From: Prostheceraeus crozeri
Taxonomy: Eukaryota > Platyhelminthes > Polycladida > Euryleptidae
Length of the DNA: 64,000 nucleotides
Assembly (NCBI GenBank): GCA_907163375.1
Contig: CAJQUW010002215.1
Span: 1,612,001 to 1,676,000 of the forward strand
Reading direction: 5' to 3'
The position numbers and the translations under genes are program-made. Below, piece by piece: positions 1 through 12,013 of this stretch; positions within the stretch are counted from its first letter, which is position 1; each line of letters begins with the position of its first letter. A model generated the notes under the pieces. That model did not search any database, had not been told where the DNA came from, and saw nothing but the letters and a program-made list of their open reading frames with translations.

Positions 1-170
1 TATTTCCTTTGCGGCTAATTAATTAATCGTAAGCAGCGTTATAACTTTGCCGTCGCATCTGCGGGTTACGATATATGTAAGAAGTTAGCAAGACATAATT
101 TCAGCTGAATTAGGAGGTTGGGCTGGTTACAAACAACAAGCAAGGTCAGAATGAAAAATTGATAAAGTAC

Positions 171-3100
171 AAGCATAGCCATAGCGTCCAAGATATTTAC
201 TCAATCAACGCAACCAACACCACAAACTAATGTCAATGATCACAAGGGATGCGCAATTCAGTCCCCATCCTCCTACATGCCCTGCAACGGACACACCAGG
301 CTCTCAAAGTTGACCTAATTTCACGGATTTTACGAAATTTGACCATCTCCTCTACTAATTTCAAGCATAGCCATAGCGTCCAAGATATTTACTCAATCAA
401 CGCAACCAACACCACAAACTAATGTCAATGATCACAAGGGATGCGCAATTCAGTCCCCATCCTCCTACATGCCCTGCAACTGACACAGCAGGCTCTCAAA
501 GTTGACCTAATTTCACGGATTTTACGAAATTTGACCATCTCCTCTACTAATTTCAAGCATAGCCATAGCGTCCAAGATATTTACTCAATCAACGCAACCA
601 ACACCACAAACTAATGTCAATGATCACAAGGGATGCGCAATTCAGTCCCCATCCTCCTGCATGCCCTGCAACGGACACAGCAGGCTCTCAAAGTTGACCT
701 AATTTCACGGATTTTACGAAATTTGACCATCTCCTCTACTAATTTCAAGCATAGCCATAGCGTCCAAGATATTTACTCAATCAACGCAACCAACACCACA
801 AACTAATGTCAATGATCACAAGGGATGCGCAATTCAGTCCCCATCCTCCTACATGCCCTGCAACGGACACAGCAGGCTCTCAAAGTTGACCTAATTTCAC
901 GGATTTTACGAAATTTGACCATCTCCTCTACTAATTTCAAGCATAGCCATAGCGTCCAAGATATTTACTCAATCAACGCAACCAACACCACAAACTAATG
1001 TCAATGATCACAAGGGATGCGCAATTCAGTCCACATCCTCCTACATGCCCTGCAACGGACACAGCAGGCTCTCAAAGTTGACCTAATTTCACGGATTTTA
1101 CGAAATTTGACCATCTCCTCTACTAATTTCAAGCATAGCCATAGCGTCCAAGATATTTACTCAATCAACGCAACCAACACCACAAACTAATGTCAATGAT
1201 CACAAGGGATGCGCAATTCAGTCCCCATCCTCCTACATGCCCTGCAACGGACACAGCAGGCTCTCAAAGTTGACCTAATTTCACGGATTTTACGAAATTT
1301 GACCATCTCCTCTACTAATTTCAAGCATAGCCATAGCGTCCAAGATATTTACTCAATCAACGCAACCAACACCACAAACTAATGTCAATGATCACAAGGG
1401 ATGCGCAATTCAGTCCCCATCCTCCTGCATGCCCTGCAACGGACACAGCAGGCTCTCAAAGTTGACCTAATTTCACGGATTTTACGAAATTTGACCATCT
1501 CCTCTACTAATTTCAAGCATAGCCATAGCGTTCAAGATATTTACTCAATCAACGCAACCAACACCACAAACTAATGTCAATGATCACAAGGGATGCGCAA
1601 TTCAGTCCCCATCCTCCTACATGCCCTGCAACGGACACACCAGGCTCTCAAAGTTGACCTAATTTCACGGATTTTACGAAATTTGACCATCTCCTCTACT
1701 AATTTCAAGCATAGCCATAGCGTCCAAGATATTTACTCAATCAACGCAACCAACACCACAAACTAATGTCAATGATCACAAGGGATGCGCAATTCAGTCC
1801 CCATCCTCCTACATGCCCTGCAACGGACACAGCAGGCTCTCAAAGTTGACCTAATTTCACGGATTTTACGAAATTTGACCATCTCCTCTACTAATTTCAA
1901 GCATAGCCATAGCGTCCAAGATATTTACTCAATCAACGCAACCAACACCACAAACTAATGTCAATGATCACAAGGGATGCGCAATTCAGTCCCCATCCTC
2001 CTGCATGCCCTGCAACGGACACAGCAGGCTCTCAAAGTTGACCTAATTTCACGGATTTTACGAAATTTGACCATCTCCTCTACTAATTTCAAGCATAGCC
2101 ATAGCGTTCAAGATATTTACTCAATCAACGCAACCAACACCACAAACTAATGTCAATGATCACAAGGGATGCGCAATTCAGTCCACATCCTCCTACATGC
2201 CCTGCAACGGACACACCAGGCTCTCAAAGTTGACCTAATTTCACGGATTTTACGAAATTTGACCATCTCCTCTACTAATTTCAAGCATAGCCATAGCGTC
2301 CAAGATATTTACTCAATCAACGCAACCAACACCACAAACTAATGTCAATGATCACAAGGGATGCGCAATTCAGTCCCCATCCTCCTACATGCCCTGCAAC
2401 GGACACAGCAGGCTCTCAAAGTTGACCTAATTTCACGGATTTTACGAAATTTGACCATCTCCTCTACTAATTTCAAGCATAGCCATAGCGTCCAAGATAT
2501 TTACTCAATCAACGCAACCAACACCACAAACTAATGTCAATGATCACAAGGGATGCGCAATTTCAGTACCCATCCTCCTACATGCCCTGCAACGGACACA
2601 GCAGGCTCTCAAAGTTGACCTAATTTCACGGATTTTACGAAATTTGACCATCTCCTCTACTAATTTCAAGCATAGCCATAGCGTCCAAGATATTTACTCA
2701 ATCAACGCAACCAACACCACAAACTAATGTCAATGATCACAAGGGATGCGCAATTCAGTTCCCCATCCTCCTACATGCCCTGCAACGGACACACCAGGCT
2801 CTCAAAGTTGACCTAATTTCACGGATTTTACGAAATTTGAGCATCTCCTCTACTAATTTCAAGCATAGCCATAGCGTCCAAGATATTTACTCAATCAACG
2901 CAACCAACACCACAAACTAATGTCAATGATCACAAGGGATGCGCAATTCAGTCCCCATCCTCCTACATGCCCTGCAACTGACACAGCAGGCTCTCAAAGT
3001 TGACCTAATTTCACGGATTTTACGAAATTTGACAATCTCCTCTACTAATTTCAAGCATAGCCATAGCGTCCAAGATATTTACTCAATCAACGCAACCAAC

Positions 3101-5942
3101 ACCACAAACTAATGTCAATGATCACAAGGGATGCGCAATTCAGTCCCCATCCTCCTGCATGCCCTGCAACGGACACAGCAGGCTCTCAAAGTTGACCTAA
3201 TTTCACGGATTTTACGAAATTTGACCATCTCCTCTACTAATTTCAAGCATAGCCATAGCGTCCAAGATATTTACTCAATCAACGCAACCAACACCACAAA
3301 CTAATGTCAATGATCACAAGGGATGCGCAATTCAGTCCCCATCCTCCTACATGCCCTGCAACGGACACAGCAGGCTCTCAAAGTTGACCTAATTTCACGG
3401 ATTTTACGAAATTTGACCATCTCCTCTACTAATTTCAAGCATAGCCATAGCGTCCAAGATATTTACTCAATCAACGCAACCAACACCACAAACTAATGTC
3501 AATGATCACAAGGGATGCGCAATTCAGTCCCCATCCTCCTACATGCCCTGCAACGGACACATCAGGCTCTCAAAGTTGACCTAATTTCACGGATTTTACG
3601 AAATTTGACCATCTCCTCTACTAATTTCAAGCATAGCCATAGCGTCCAAGATATTTACTCAATCAACGCAACCAACACCACAAACTAATGTCAATGATCA
3701 CAAGGGATGCGAAATTCAGTCCACATCCTCCTGCATGCCCTGCAACGGACACAGCAGGCTCTCAAAGTTGACCTAATTTCACGGATTTTACGAAATTTGA
3801 CCATCTCCTCTACTAATTTCAAGCAAAGCCATAGCGTCCAAGATATTTACTCAATCAACGCAACCAACACCACAAACTAATGTCAATGATCACAAGGGAT
3901 GCGCAATTCAGTCCCCATCCTCCTGCATGCCCTGCAACGGACACAGCAGGCTCTCAAAGTTGACCTAATTTCACGGATTTTACGAAATTTGACCATCTCC
4001 TCTACTAATTTCAAGCATAGCCATAGCGTCCAAGATATTTACTCAATCAACGCAACCAACACCACAAACTAATGTCAATGATCACAAGGGATGCGCAATT
4101 CAGTCCCCATCCTCATACATGCCCTGCAACGGACACAGCAGGCTCTCAAAGTTGACCTAATTTCACGGATTTTACGAAATTTGACCATCTCCTCTACTAA
4201 TTTCAAGCATAGCCATAGCGTCCAAGATATTTACTCAATCAACGCAACCAACACCACAAACTAATGTCAATGATCACAAGGATGCGCAATTCAGTCCCCA
4301 TCCTCCTGCATGCCCTGCAACGGACACAGCAGGCTCTCAAAGTTGACCTAATTTCACGGATTTTACGAAATTTGACCATCTCCTCTACTAATTTCAAGCA
4401 TAGCCATAGCGTCCAAGATATTTACTCAATCAACGCAACCAACACCACAAACTAATGTCAATGATCACAAGGGATGCGCAATTCAGTCCCCATCCTCCTG
4501 CATGCCCTGCAACGGACACAGCAGGCTCTCAAAGTTGACCTAATTTCACGGATTTTACGAAATTTGACCATCTCCTCTACTAATTTCAAGCATAGCCATA
4601 GCGTCCAAGATATTTACTCAATCAACGCAACCAACACCACAAACTAATGTCAATGATCACAAGGGATGCGCAATTCAGTCCCCATCCTCCTACATGCCCT
4701 GCAACGGTCACAGCAGGCTCTCAAAGTTGACCTAATTTCACGGATTTTACGAAATTTGACCATCTCCTCTACTAATTTCAAGCATAGCCATAGCGTCCAA
4801 GATATTTACTCAATCAACGCAACCAACACCACAAACTAATGTCAATGATCACAAGGGATGCGCAATTCAGTCCCCATCCTCCTACATGCCCTGCAACGGA
4901 CACAGCAGGCTCTCAAAGTTGACCTAATTTCACGGATTTTACGAAATTTGACCATCTCCTCTACTAATTTCAAGCATAGCCATAGCGTCCAGATATGTAC
5001 TCTATCAACGCAACCAACACCACAAACTAATGTCAATGATCACAAGGGATGCGAAATTCAGTCCACATCCTCCTGCATGCCCTGCAACGGACACAGCAGG
5101 CTCTCAAAGTTGACCTAATTTCACGGATTTTACGAAATTTGACCATCTCCTCTACTAATTTCAAGCATAGCCATAGCGTCCAAGATATTTACTCAATCAA
5201 ACGCAACCACTCCACAAACTAATGTCAATGATCACAAGGGATGCGCAATTCAGTCCCCATCCTCCTGCATGCCCTGCAACGGACACAGCAGGCTCTCAAA
5301 GTTGACTAATTTCACGGATTTTACGAAATTTGACCATCTCCTCTACTAATTTCAAGCATAGCCATAGCGTCCAAGATATTTACTCAATCAACGCAACCAA
5401 CACCACAAACTAATGTCAATGATCACAAGGGATGCGCAATTCAATCCCCATCCTCCTACATGCCCTGCAACGGACACAGCAGGCTCTCAAAGTTGACCTA
5501 ATTTCACGGATTTTACGAAATTTGACCATCTCCTCTACTAATTTCAAGGCATAGCCATAGCGTCCAAGATATTTACTCAATCAACGCAACCAACACCACA
5601 AACTAATGTCAATGATCACAAGGGATGCGCAATTCAGTCCCCATCCTCCTGCATGCCCTGCAACGGACACAGCAGGCTCTCAAAGTTGACCTAATTTCAC
5701 GGATTTTTACGAAATTTGACCATCTCCTCTACTAATTTCAAGCATAGCCATAGCGTCCAAGATATTTACTCAATCAACGCAACCAACACCACAAACTAAT
5801 GTCAATGATCACAAGGGATGCGCAATTCAGTCCCCATCCTCCTGCATGCCCTGCAACGGACACAGCAGGCTCTCAAAGTTGACCTAATTTCACGGATTTA
5901 ACGAAATTTGACCATCTCCTCTACTAATTTCAAGCATAGCCA
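171..5942 (+). repeat. 192-bp satellite array, about 30 copies
   Basis: Head-to-tail copies of a 192-bp unit; the landmark GATCACAAGGGATGCGCAAT recurs every 192 bases. The array starts abruptly after single-copy sequence and ends in a short partial unit (AAGCATAGCCAT). Copies differ at only a few positions: CTACATG/CTGCATG, ACAGCAGG/ACACCAGG, GCGTCC/GCGTTC and TCCCCATCC/TCCACATCC. Single-base indels are rare, with the most irregular copies near the right edge. The unit is 64 codons long, but the short open frames are stopped about once per unit, so it is not coding. The unit length is close to a nucleosome repeat, as in many centromeric or heterochromatic satellites. Its genomic role cannot be judged here. 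Confidence 0.97.
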
Positions 5943-6454
5943 TTTCAAGTTGATTGTGTGATATGATGTCAGTTTCTGATTGCTTCTAGTGAATGTCAAG
6001 AATCTTCAGAATCCCCATAGAAGTGCTATGGGAGCTGTGGGGATGGCCTCAACAGCCATTCCACCCACAGCCCATACCCACTCGAACGATGGAATTCAAT
6101 GATGCTCTCTGTACTGCTGTTATTTGAATTAAGCTTTAATCAAAGTAAGGGAAACTTTTTGTTATGCATTTCTTGTTGCACGATAATATACATTCTATAC
6201 TTGGAATATTTTAGTGATATTATGGAGGGGAGATATTTATTATAGATTAGTTTGAGTATGATGATATTATATGTATAATTGGATATGTTATTATGTCTAA
6301 TTTGATATTTATGTAGAAAGTTTGTATATAAAATTTATTGATTTTATATCATATGTATTTTTTATATATTAATATTTTATATCATCGGAATCATTCCATT
6401 TACGATGGATCACACTTTAGATGAGTTTATAAACTAGAAGGATCTTTTATGTCA
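5943..6454. other. AT-rich spacer between satellite and LINE
   Basis: No gene, known element or clear repeat seen. AT-rich, with many TATAT stretches between 6170 and 6400. It is not recognisable as the missing left part of the Polinton fossil that starts on the far side of the LINE. Confidence 0.6.
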
Positions 6455-6477
6455 TTTTTTTTATTACTGAATTTTCA

Positions 6478-6515
6478 CCCCTAGCACAGCTATGAGCCAT
6501 GAACGAAGCTAGGGG
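6478..6515 (-). other. 3' UTR hairpin of the LINE
   Basis: CCCCTAGC at 6478-6485 pairs perfectly with GCTAGGGG at 6508-6515 around a 22-base loop, just upstream of the A-rich tail. LINE 3' hairpins are often recognised by the element's own reverse transcriptase. That role is inferred from position only. Confidence 0.55.
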
Positions 6516-6593
6516 TTACTCAATTAAAAGTAAAAATTGTATTATTTTAAATAAATAAAATAAAAAAAAAAAAAAACAGATCTTCTAATCTGA

Positions 6594-8186
6594 TTAAACT
6601 GTCCCCATCAGAAACATGTTCGCATGCCTCTTGAAAGTATCAAGATTGTATTGGTCAGGGAAAGTGGTCTGGGGAAGCTGATTCCAAAGCTGTGGCGTGC
6701 GAACAAAAAAGCTTTTCGAGCGACTCACAGTACGTGCGCGTTCTAAGCTCACATGATAGCATGTGAGTGCATTAGCTCTGCGTGTGCTTCTGGAGAAGAT
6801 CTTAGGTTTGGGTACGCACTCATTTACTGCAGAGCTGCTTCTACCGAAATAGTACCTGTAGAAGAGACTGAGTGAAGCAACATCCCGTCTGACGGAGAGC
6901 GGCTGCAACTTGCTAGCAAGTTTTTCACCCATGAGATTCTTGACACGTTTCTCAACACGTTCAAGGAGGTTAAGATGCGTTTGTGGGGCGCCTGCCCACA
7001 GATGACAACAATACTCCATCAGAGGACGAATAGTGGACTTGTAAAGATAGCAGACAGTCTGTGGTGGAAGATAGCTGCTGGCACGATAGAGACTACCAAT
7101 GCGTTGAGCTGCCTGCTTGCTAATGGATTGGATGTACGGTTTCCATGACAAGTCCTTCGTAACCGCCAATCCAAGGAAGGAGATGGAATCTTGTTCTCTG
7201 ATCCTATTATCTGACATCTTAATGCTATGATTATCATCTCCTTTAAGTCGTGAGTGCAGAATACTCTGAGTTTTTGAAGGATTGAAGGAAACAAGCCAAT
7301 TGGCGCCCCATTCTGAGACCCTGCGTAAGTCTTCATTAAGAACGTCGCATAGCTGCTGACGTTGCTGAGTGTTCTTAGCGAGTCGCTCATTGGAATTGAA
7401 GAGTGTTGTGTCATCTGCATACATCACCAATTTACTCACTAGGCAGTCTGGGAGGTCGTTGATGTACAGCAGAAAAAGAGTGGGTCCCAAAATTGACCCT
7501 TGAGGAACTCCTGCATTGACAAACTTGGTGGAAGACTTTTGGCCATCTAAGACGACAGATATCTGCCGGTCACTAAGAAAAGAAGCAAGAAGTTTGTGGA
7601 GTTGATTAGCAACTCCATAGGACTTGAGCTTCATAAGGAGTCCCTGATGCCAGACTTTATCGAATGCCTTGGAAATATCCAAGGCAACTGATCTCGTCTC
7701 ACCTTGTCTGTCAAGGACACGACTCACATGTTCAGTCACATATGAAAGAAGATCTGCAGTTGATCGAGAGTGCCTGAAGCCATACTGTTCTTCTGATAGA
7801 AGGTTCTGAGTTTCAAGGAAGTTAACAATGTGTTGGTTAATCACTGCTTCAAAAATCTTGCCAGCAATTGGAAGCAGGCTGATAGGACAGTAACTAGATG
7901 GAAGAGATGAGTCAGAACCTTTCTTTGGAACTGGAACCACGGAAGCTACTTTCCAACAAGAGGGAAACTCACCGGTGGATACACATCTACTGAACAGTTT
8001 TAGATAAAAGTGGAGAAAGCTCAGGTGAGAGATGCTTGAAGACCGAAACCGGGATGCCATCTGGTCCACTAGACTTAGAGCTATCGAGACCGGCGATGAT
8101 CTTTTTGACGTTTCGGACTGTGACTGAAGGAGGACTAACTGTCTCATCAGTGCGCGTGGGAATTGGAGGTGGAATTCTACCTCCAT
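6594..8186 (-). pseudogene. LINE reverse transcriptase domain
   Basis: About 530 codons. The palm motifs are visible in order: ALDISKAFDKVWH (catalytic Asp of motif A), GVPQGSILGP (motif B) and VMYADDTTLF (YADD of motif C). The C-terminal region ends in a tryptophan-containing LWNQLP segment typical of CR1/jockey-like LINEs. It copies LINE RNA into DNA at a nicked target site. It should continue from the upstream endonuclease frame, which it overlaps at 7987-8186, but the two are in different frames. The first methionine of this frame is therefore not a true start. Confidence 0.93.
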
Positions 8187-9401
8187 CGTCTAATGACGAA
8201 TTCTTCGCAAACTCTTTGCAAAGAAGCTCGGCTTTGTCTGCTGAGGTTGTCGCCATAGAAGTACTGACTTCGGCATGACGGAGTGCTGGGATGGAGGATT
8301 TGTTCCTATTGGTGACACTGTTGTAAATCCTCCAGAAGTCCTTAGAGCCAAGCTTTTGGGTAGCAATGGATTTCCGTACATACAAAGCGTAACGGCTTTT
8401 GGCCTGATGTATGGTTTCCTTGCAATATCTACGTGCGGTTTTGTACAATTCAAGATTGCCAGCGCTACTGTCACGCTTATACTTATGGAAAAAGTGGTCA
8501 CGCTGGCAAGTTGCAGCTGCACATTCTGGTGTAAACCAAGGTTGTGAGTGGGGCTTCATTTGGAAAGTACGGTGAGGAATGTAGGCCAACATCCCTATCT
8601 GAAGCCACTCTGTCAGTTCTTGCGCCGACTTGTGGACGTTCTCGCTCAGAATCAAATTCTCAGCTTGAACTTGACTAAGAAAAGTGCGGAAGCCACACCA
8701 GTCTGCTTTGGAGAATTGATAAACTGTTCTATGGAAGGGTGCAGACGGTGTGGAGCAAATTTGTTTGCCAGAAACTGTGATAACACAGTGATCAGACGTG
8801 CCGAGGGGAGAAGTAACCTTGTGTGAAAAACAAGTTGGATTTGAGGTGAGAAACAGGTCAAGGAGATATCCAGTATCCCCAGCTCGGTCAGGCACTCTGG
8901 TAGGACAAGTGACAATTTGACTAAGGTTGTGAGAGACAGCGAAATCCTGGGCTGCCTGACCGGAGAGATCGGTGGTGCGTGAGTGCACAAGCCAGTCAAC
9001 ATTGTGCACGTTGAAGTCACCAAAAACGGCAACTTCAGCGCTGGGATACTCTTGTAGAAGAGAATCGATCTTGTCAGAAAGAACATTGAAAATATCCGCA
9101 TTAGTTGATGGAGAGCGGTATAGGAAAAATAGAAGAAGTGTGGTCTTCTGCAGCGGCGCAATGAAGGCAAGATACTCATGCCTTGGATCCTCTGAGCTGC
9201 GAAGCCTTCTCAAGGGAAGGCTTGTCTTGGCATAGACTCCAAGACCATGACAAGGTGCTTTATCCATCCGGTGAAATATGTATCCATCAGGAGTAACGTC
9301 GCTTGATGACACACTGGGATCTAACCTGGTTTCCGACAGGGCTAGAAGATCTGGTGACTTACCTTGCAGGAAGATGTTGATGTCGTCGTAATTGGACCTC
9401 A
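7987..9401 (-). pseudogene. LINE AP-type endonuclease domain, N-terminus missing
   Basis: Exonuclease-endonuclease-phosphatase fold of non-LTR elements. Visible motifs are LLALSETRLD (metal-binding Glu), VAVFGDFNVHNVDW (Asp/Asn catalytic segment) and GTSDHCVITV (terminal Asp-His). It nicks target DNA to prime reverse transcription. The frame runs on past 9401 for about 20 codons, but those read through flanking A-rich sequence and are not part of the protein. The frame ends at 7987, just after a conserved SGPDGIP stretch that opens the reverse transcriptase. One extra base in the T run at 7998-8001 would account for the frame change. Confidence 0.9.
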
Positions 9402-9411
9402 GTAAAAAAAA

Positions 9412-9850
9412 AATAACTGAACAATCAAAGATTGTAATCCTATTATCAATAACTTTAAGGGGTGCCATTATAAAGAATACAAATCAAAATAAACAACTGA
9501 AAGAACAGTTAGTCAAAGTTACTGAAAAGAATCAAAAATTATTACAACAGTTGCAACAACTGCAATCTGCATTCCAAAAAAGTGTTGACGAATTGAGTAC
9601 CAGAATTACACAACAAGTGAAGTTCATGAATAAAATGATAAATGAAGTAAAAACACTTAATCAAAAGGTTAGTGATAAAGCACAATTGATTGCTCTTAAA
9701 ACGGCGTTGAAGATTAACCAGGAGAAAATGCAAGTTAATAGCAAAGAAATTAAAGCACATCACACGCTGCTTGACGCAATAGATAAAGTGCAACAGAAAG
9801 TTAATAAAGTTATCACGAAGTTGTTGTCCATTCACAAACGTAAATCTTGA
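9412..9850 (+). pseudogene. Coiled-coil protein fragment of P1
   Basis: An open stretch of about 145 codons that is almost entirely heptad-like and rich in Gln, Lys, Leu and Ile. It has repeated LLQQLQQLQ-type segments and long Lys-rich helices. No conserved domain is recognised. It could be a fibre or virion coiled-coil protein of the fossil, but nothing proves this. The left side is cut off where the LINE begins. It ends at 9850, immediately before a cluster of short repeats and convergent with the capsid gene. Confidence 0.5.
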
Positions 9851-10012
9851 TAGAACTTTGTTCAGAGGCTTTAGCCGATCAGACCAAAGGTCCTCAGGTT
9901 ACTAACCTATAGAACTTTGTTCAGAGGCTTTAGCCGATCAGACCAAAGTTACTAACCAGTAGAACTTTGTTCAGAGGCTTTAGCCGATCACTTTTGTTCA
10001 GGTTACTAACCT
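9851..10012 (+). repeat. P1 short repeat cluster, forward copies
   Basis: Three copies of a 50-59 bp unit beginning TAGAACTTTGTTCAGAGGCT at 9851, 9910 and 9960. They fill the convergent gap between the coiled-coil frame and the capsid region. Inverted copies occur at 11881-11984. Confidence 0.9.
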
Positions 10013-11339
10013 ATCCTAACCATTTTTCCATTAAGAAGTTCAATTGAATATTCTACATCTTCTAACAATAAACCATAAGCCATCAATGATGTTGTGGAAT
10101 TTGTCTTTTCAATATTAATTGTCACATCACAACCAGTCTTGATAATATCTTCAGATTGCGCACTTAAATCAAAACAGAAAACAGGATATAAATTCTTCCA
10201 ATCTACAGGATTTAATTGTGCTTCAACTCCAAATTCTCGACATAGATTTCTATAAGCGTCATATCCTTCCATGAATTGATTATTTGAGCTATCAAATCTT
10301 TATGGATCGATAGGATAACGTGTTTGATTTAATGAAATTTGTAAACTTCTAATTGAATTAATATGGAAAAGACTATTGTTCTTATCAAAACTAGGTGTTT
10401 CATTCTTTTGAAAAGCGAGTAAAAATATCTTGGAGTATTCGATGTCCTAGTGAAATGCCAGTTAAATCTTTGTTCAGTAAAAGTGACAGAGCTCGCAGTA
10501 CGCTTTATAAAACTTACTGGAATTGGTTTATTAGTATTTAATCGCTTCGTAATATTTAATTCAACCTCTAAACTAGGAGTAATGTGCTTGATCCACCATT
10601 CAAATCTATCAATTTTTAGGTATGCTTTCTTCCCAGCCTTTCCATAAAATATTGATTCATTATTTAAGGTGCGATGAATTATTAATTTGAACTTTAATTG
10701 GTATGATATTTTGTTGTAATCTAAATAGCCGAATAATGGAGACAATGACCAATCAATAGTTTGTTTACTTTTATTATTAAAATTACGTCTTTCTTTATAT
10801 GCATTATTATTTGTTTTATTTAAATGTTTTGCAACTTGTTCTACATCGTTCGCAATTCCTGCTGCGTCTGTTCCAGCGTGAGTTAAATCATCTATAATTA
10901 TACCATCATTATTATCTGGAAACCATCCTTCGATTTCATGCATTTTAGTATTTTCACCTATTGTAACAAATCGAAGCATCGAATCAATAATACCAGGTGA
11001 ATCACTTATTGTTTCTATATTTTGTGTTGCAACATCTAAACGCATTTGTGTGAATAATCTTGGGAAGAAATTGTTTTCTAATGTAATATTATCCGTAGCA
11101 AGCAATGGTGTTGTAAAATCAGCATCAGAATAGAGAGAATATTCACAGTGTAAAAATGAATCGGGTAAATATAAATAACTTTGCTGATTATCAACTTCAA
11201 AAATTAAATCACCTCCAGTATTCACTCTTCCTGCAGATCCGGGGTTCATAGCAACTCTTATATAGTCATTCTTTTTTTTATTGTAACTGACAAACGGGGG
11301 ATCGTCTAATCTAAATTTGCTTTCGATCAGAGTTGACAT
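10006..11339 (-). pseudogene. P1 major capsid region (double jelly roll type), broken
   Basis: Resembles the Polinton major capsid family often annotated as F54H12.2-like. The N-terminal part opens with MSTLIESKFRLDDPPFVSY. A tryptophan-rich FEWWIKHITPSLEVEL segment lies towards the middle, and the low-coordinate end carries the typical FDLSAQSED-type closing strand region. It formed the icosahedral shell in virus-like relatives. Broken. It sits downstream of the small 11461-11838 gene on the same strand, with only about 120 bases between them, like an operon-style virion block. Confidence 0.8.
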
Positions 11340-11460
11340 TATATATTTTTATTAGAAAAAATCAGTTTGGTACTAGAATTTTGCTAATCCATTTCCCACG
11401 TTAGTGGTTAGGGACTGCATCCCATTTCCTCTCATTTCTTCAATTGTTTTTTCATCATGT

Positions 11461-11838
11461 TTACTTTCCATCTTTGCTAATTGTACAATTTTGTTTTTTG
11501 TTTCGTCTGAGTTTTTTATCTTTTTGTAGTTCTTTAGCATCATTCCTAAGTTTACGAATAGCTTCTAGTTGTTTTAATTCGTTTTGTGACTTAACAGCAT
11601 TCGATATTGCACTAGCTGTACTACCTATAGCAGCTGCTCCTTTAGCAGCAGATGAAATCAAATCTTTATTATTTTTAATCAAGTTAACGATACTTCCAAT
11701 ACCAGAAAAGATGCCAGCCCCTTCTTTTTGAATTGTTTCTACACTGTCATAATGGTACACAGGTTTCATAGATGGTTCGCTCGCAATTTTTTGATTTGAA
11801 GTAAAATGTTTAAGATTGTGTTTATAAATTATAGGCAT
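11461..11838 (-). CDS. Small glycine/alanine-rich virion-type protein of P1
   Basis: 125 codons. A central GAGIFSGIGSIVNLI stretch and an SSAAKGAAAIGSTASAISNAV stretch form amphipathic or hydrophobic segments, followed by a strongly basic Lys/Arg tail. Such hydrophobic plus basic layouts occur in the pX/pVI-like minor core or membrane-active proteins of adenoviruses and Polintons. Placement next to the capsid supports a virion role. Family assignment is by composition only. The start at 11838 faces the divergent gene at 12014. Confidence 0.5.
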   Translation of the reverse strand: MPIIYKHNLKHFTSNQKIASEPSMKPVYHYDSVETIQKEGAGIFSGIGSIVNLIKNNKDLISSAAKGAAAIGSTASAISNAVKSQNELKQLEAIRKLRNDAKELQKDKKLRRNKKQNCTISKDGK

Positions 11839-11880
11839 TTTTTAAGATTAAATTTGACTTTTGGGAAAAATATTTACGTT

Positions 11881-11984
11881 TATGATCGGCTAAAGCCTCT
11901 GAACAAGCTTCTATTGGTTAGTAACCTGAGGACCTTTGGTCCGATCGGCTAAAGCCTCTGTACAAGCTTCTATTGGTTAGAAAA
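11881..11984 (-). repeat. P1 short repeat cluster, inverted copies
   Basis: Two copies of the repeat found at 9851-10012, in the opposite orientation (GATCGGCTAAAGCCTCTG...). They lie in the divergent gap between the genes that start at 11838 and 12014. The two clusters bracket the whole capsid cassette. Confidence 0.88.
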
Positions 11985-12013
11985 ACCCAAGACTATAAAT
12001 TTTTTATTAAAAA

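Larger units (their letters stand above)
6455..9401 (-). mobile_element. CR1/jockey-type LINE, 5'-truncated
   Basis: Non-LTR retrotransposon on the minus strand with an AP-type endonuclease followed by a reverse transcriptase. The 3' end, at low coordinates, is an A-rich tail (T run at 6455-6462 on the plus strand) preceded by a hairpin. The 5' end stops inside the endonuclease N-terminus at about 9401, so the copy is truncated in the usual LINE manner. The neighbouring sequence at 9402 onward is an open plus-strand frame of a Polinton fossil, so the LINE probably landed in that element. No convincing target-site duplication was seen. Coding damage is slight, which argues for a fairly young insertion. 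CR1 and jockey groups cannot be separated safely by eye. Confidence 0.9.

Noticed and set aside
4264-5118. Open frames of 60-90 codons in the satellite
   Set aside because: They only exist because the unit is 192 bases (64 codons) long or because of local indels; the same peptide repeats with each unit and stops interrupt it.
171-5942. CRISPR-like array
   Set aside because: Repeats are contiguous 192-bp units without unique spacers, in a eukaryotic context.
8036-9235. Several plus-strand frames of 80-92 codons
   Set aside because: Antisense shadows of the LINE endonuclease and reverse transcriptase genes.
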